Source: JBAZYZ01 sp964366065
Lineage (GTDB): Bacteria; Patescibacteriota; Minisyncoccia; Phycocordibacterales; VMEP01
Assembly (NCBI GenBank): GCA_964366065.1
Contig: CAYISF010000036.1
Span: 1-6,016, forward strand
Direction: 5' to 3'
Length of the DNA stretch: 6,016 nt
The notes beneath the pieces are model-generated. The model made no database searches. It worked only from the letters and a program-made list of their open reading frames with translations, and was not told the origin of the DNA. Below, piece after piece: positions 4,424-6,016 of the stretch (positions within the stretch are counted from its first letter, which is position 1; each line of letters begins with the position of its first letter). The translations under genes were made by a program, and so were the position numbers.

Positions 4424-5293
4424 TTACTTTGCAGTTTCGTAACTCAACTCCTCCCCGTCGGTTGTGAAAACTATAGTCCCCGAATCGCAGGTGGAGAGTT
4501 TGGGGATTTTGAATTTATCCAAAAGCTGGAGAACTTCCTTGTGAGGATGGCCGTAGGAATTTTTGCAGCCGGCAGAAATAATGGCGTATTCCGGCGAAAC
4601 GAAGCCTAGATACGATTCAGAACTTGAGGTACGCGAGCCGTGGTGTCCGAGTTTTAAAACATTGGCATTGAGATTTTTACCATCTCGCGCCACTAAATGC
4701 TGTTCTATTTTTATCGGCGAGTCGCCGGTCAAAAGAAACGATTCGTTTTTATATACCAATTTTCCCACAATGGAGCCCTCGTTCGTTTCTTTAAAATTTG
4801 AAACATCCACATCGGGAAATAAAATATCAAAATAAATATCTTTGCTTAAATTAACCCGCATTCCGCGGCGCGCGATAATTTTACGCGCGCCGCTTTCATC
4901 TATCTTTTTTTCAAATGACTGCCAGGCGGCTGTGTCGGAACGCGCGCCGTTTAAAAAAACTATACCGATTTGGTAGCGCTCCAGAACAAATGTCAATCCG
5001 CCGATGTGGTCTTTGTCCGGGTGCGTCGCAAGTAGTGCGTCAATGGAATTGTCATACGACGGCATCACTTGTGAAAGCGCGGAAAGGGCTCGCGTCCCAC
5101 TTCCTCCGTCCACCAATAGTTGATTCCCGTTCGGCGCTTCAATGTAGATGGAGTCGCCCTGCCCGACATCAAGGAAAGCCACGCGAAGTTCGTTACCACG
5201 TTCCTCGCGAAACACTCCGTACCAAATGAAAGCGTTCGCTAAGGTAAGGAGTGAAATGACAGCAAGCGAAAAATTATTTTTTAATGTTTGCAT
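4424..5293 (-). CDS. ComEC-type metallo-beta-lactamase domain protein, membrane anchored
   Basis: This is the C-terminal catalytic module of ComEC/Rec2, encoded separately. In natural transformation the ComEC MBL domain is thought to degrade or process the non-transported DNA strand outside the membrane. The 289 residues from ATG 5293 start with one membrane helix (about 8-28), then the MBL fold: LRVAFLDVGQGDS (36-48), LLVDGG (59-64), THPDKDHIGG (90-99, metal ligands), LLTGD (187-191), LKLGHHGSRTSSS (213-225) and ISAGCKNSYGHPH further on. All key ligands are present. The frame is open upstream to 5416, but that part lies inside the ComEC channel gene in another frame and is not family-like. 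The start overlaps the end of the channel gene by 20 bp, suggesting translational coupling. The overlap includes an A6 run; with one A fewer the two genes would be a single continuous ComEC frame. Confidence 0.92.
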   Translation of the reverse strand: MQTLKNNFSLAVISLLTLANAFIWYGVFREERGNELRVAFLDVGQGDSIYIEAPNGNQLLVDGGSGTRALSALSQVMPSYDNSIDALLATHPDKDHIGGLTFVLERYQIGIVFLNGARSDTAAWQSFEKKIDESGARKIIARRGMRVNLSKDIYFDILFPDVDVSNFKETNEGSIVGKLVYKNESFLLTGDSPIKIEQHLVARDGKNLNANVLKLGHHGSRTSSSESYLGFVSPEYAIISAGCKNSYGHPHKEVLQLLDKFKIPKLSTCDSGTIVFTTDGEELSYETAK

Positions 5294-6016
5294 GTGAGCG
5301 CGCGAGAAAAAATAATCCAAAAAGAAAAGCGTATGAGAACAGCATAAGCCAAGCGGGCACGGCTCCGGTAGGGATAACCGCAAACGGCAAGTTTGAGAAA
5401 AACTTGGCTGTAACAATTGTGTATGAAAGAAGGAGCGAGGTCACGAGAGCAAATGGCGCCGCTATTGTGGTGCCGAGAAATCCGGCAAATCCCGCTGTGA
5501 ACGCTCCTAGCATGGCAAACGGAACCGTGGGTAAGACAAGAATATTTACCAACAAAGCAAGGAGGGAAATCATGCCGCTCATATAAACTAGCAACGGTAA
5601 CACGGCAATCTGTGTTGAAACGGTTTGCGCAATAAGTTCTCGAAGTCCAGCTGGTTTTATCCCGGCTAGATACAAAGAAATAATCGGTGAAAAATATATG
5701 AGGCCTAGGGTAGCCAGGAAGCTAAGTTGAAATGACGGGTCAAACATGAGAATGTTAGGGTTTTCAATCAACATCAAAAAACCGGCGATAAAAAGTGCTC
5801 GGCCGGCATCATAAGTGCGCCCTGTCGCGAGCCCCAAAAGCGCGATAAGCGCCATTAAGCCCGCGCGGATGGCGGACGCCCCGCCGCCGGTCATTAACAC
5901 GAAAAGAACGATGGCGACAGCACCCGCGCTGGTACGAAAAAGTATCGGCAGAAAAGAAAATATTTTTGTGAAAAATTGCGAGACCAGCGCGATGTTATAT
6001 CCGGAAAGCACAACCA
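5274..6016 (-). CDS. comEC: ComEC/Rec2 competence membrane channel, C-terminal part
   Basis: ComEC forms the inner-membrane channel through which single-stranded DNA enters during natural transformation. About 247 residues are visible; the N-terminus is cut by the right edge of the window, and GTG 6011 is only an internal Val. The competence-domain signatures are clear: VVLSGYNIALV at the edge, SAIRAGLMALIALLGLATGR, NPNILMFDPSFQLSFLATLGLIYFSP, and a series of hydrophobic helices to the C-terminus (WLMLFSYAFLFGLFFLARSHANIKK). The gene ends with TAA at 5276-5274, right after an A6 run in the coding strand. The metallo-beta-lactamase part that usually follows in the same protein is in the next frame, overlapping by 20 bp. 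Together they make a complete C-terminal two-thirds of a typical ComEC. DNA uptake is inferred from the family. Confidence 0.93.
   Translation of the reverse strand, partial: VVLSGYNIALVSQFFTKIFSFLPILFRTSAGAVAIVLFVLMTGGGASAIRAGLMALIALLGLATGRTYDAGRALFIAGFLMLIENPNILMFDPSFQLSFLATLGLIYFSPIISLYLAGIKPAGLRELIAQTVSTQIAVLPLLVYMSGMISLLALLVNILVLPTVPFAMLGAFTAGFAGFLGTTIAAPFALVTSLLLSYTIVTAKFFSNLPFAVIPTGAVPAWLMLFSYAFLFGLFFLARSHANIKK

Noticed and set aside
5294..5416. A 41-residue upstream extension of the MBL protein frame, starting at 5416
   Set aside because: It overlaps the ComEC channel gene out of frame, is rich in Cys and Pro, and does not resemble any ComEC segment. ATG 5293, just before the membrane helix, fits better.
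1..6016. CRISPR arrays, tRNA or rRNA genes, transposases, phage or toxin-antitoxin genes
   Set aside because: Nothing supporting these was seen: no regularly spaced repeats, tRNA-like cloverleaf or recognisable proteins of these kinds. The repeats present are short and local.

Overview
The window looks like part of a small-genome candidate-phyla (Patescibacteria/CPR, probably Parcubacteria-like) bacterium. The evidence is the style of the proteins: a ribosomal protein S12 with an expanded N-terminal arm, a short zinc-type L28, a compact PDZ-less site-2 protease, and a ComEC whose channel and metallo-beta-lactamase parts lie in two overlapping reading frames. Most genes also lack a clear Shine-Dalgarno sequence. 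This placement is inference. All seven complete gene ends use TAA.

Left part (1-2752, minus strand): a streptomycin-type operon transcribed right to left, rpsL (2507-2088), rpsG (1990-1520) and the 5' half of fusA (1127-1, running off the window). A sigma70-like promoter lies at 2745-2717. The roughly 200-nt leader that follows can form a 15-bp long-range stem in RNA. The 392-bp rpsG-fusA gap holds no intact recognisable gene but is full of structure: a 21-codon relic of a second fusA start, three tandem hairpins, a pair of direct repeats, and a MITE-like inverted-repeat element flanked by a 6-bp direct repeat.

Middle (2753-4369): a minus-strand M50 site-2 protease is divergent from plus-strand rpmB (L28), whose predicted promoter implies an almost leaderless mRNA. 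A terminator follows, then an unrecognised 135-aa plus-strand ORF with its own promoter, a GGAGG ribosome-binding site and a strong terminator.

Right part (4370-6016, minus strand): a perfect 40-bp palindrome sits where the plus-strand ORF converges on the ComEC pair. The ComEC channel gene runs in from the right edge and overlaps the MBL-domain gene by 20 bp, exactly over an A6 run. Losing one A would fuse the two into a single conventional ComEC.

Functionally the window joins core translation genes (S12, S7, EF-G, L28) to a membrane protease and a DNA-uptake module. No complete novel system is evident. The observations most worth checking are the fusA relic with its palindromic insertion, the A6 junction in comEC, the rpsL leader stem, the MITE-like element and the 40-bp palindrome.
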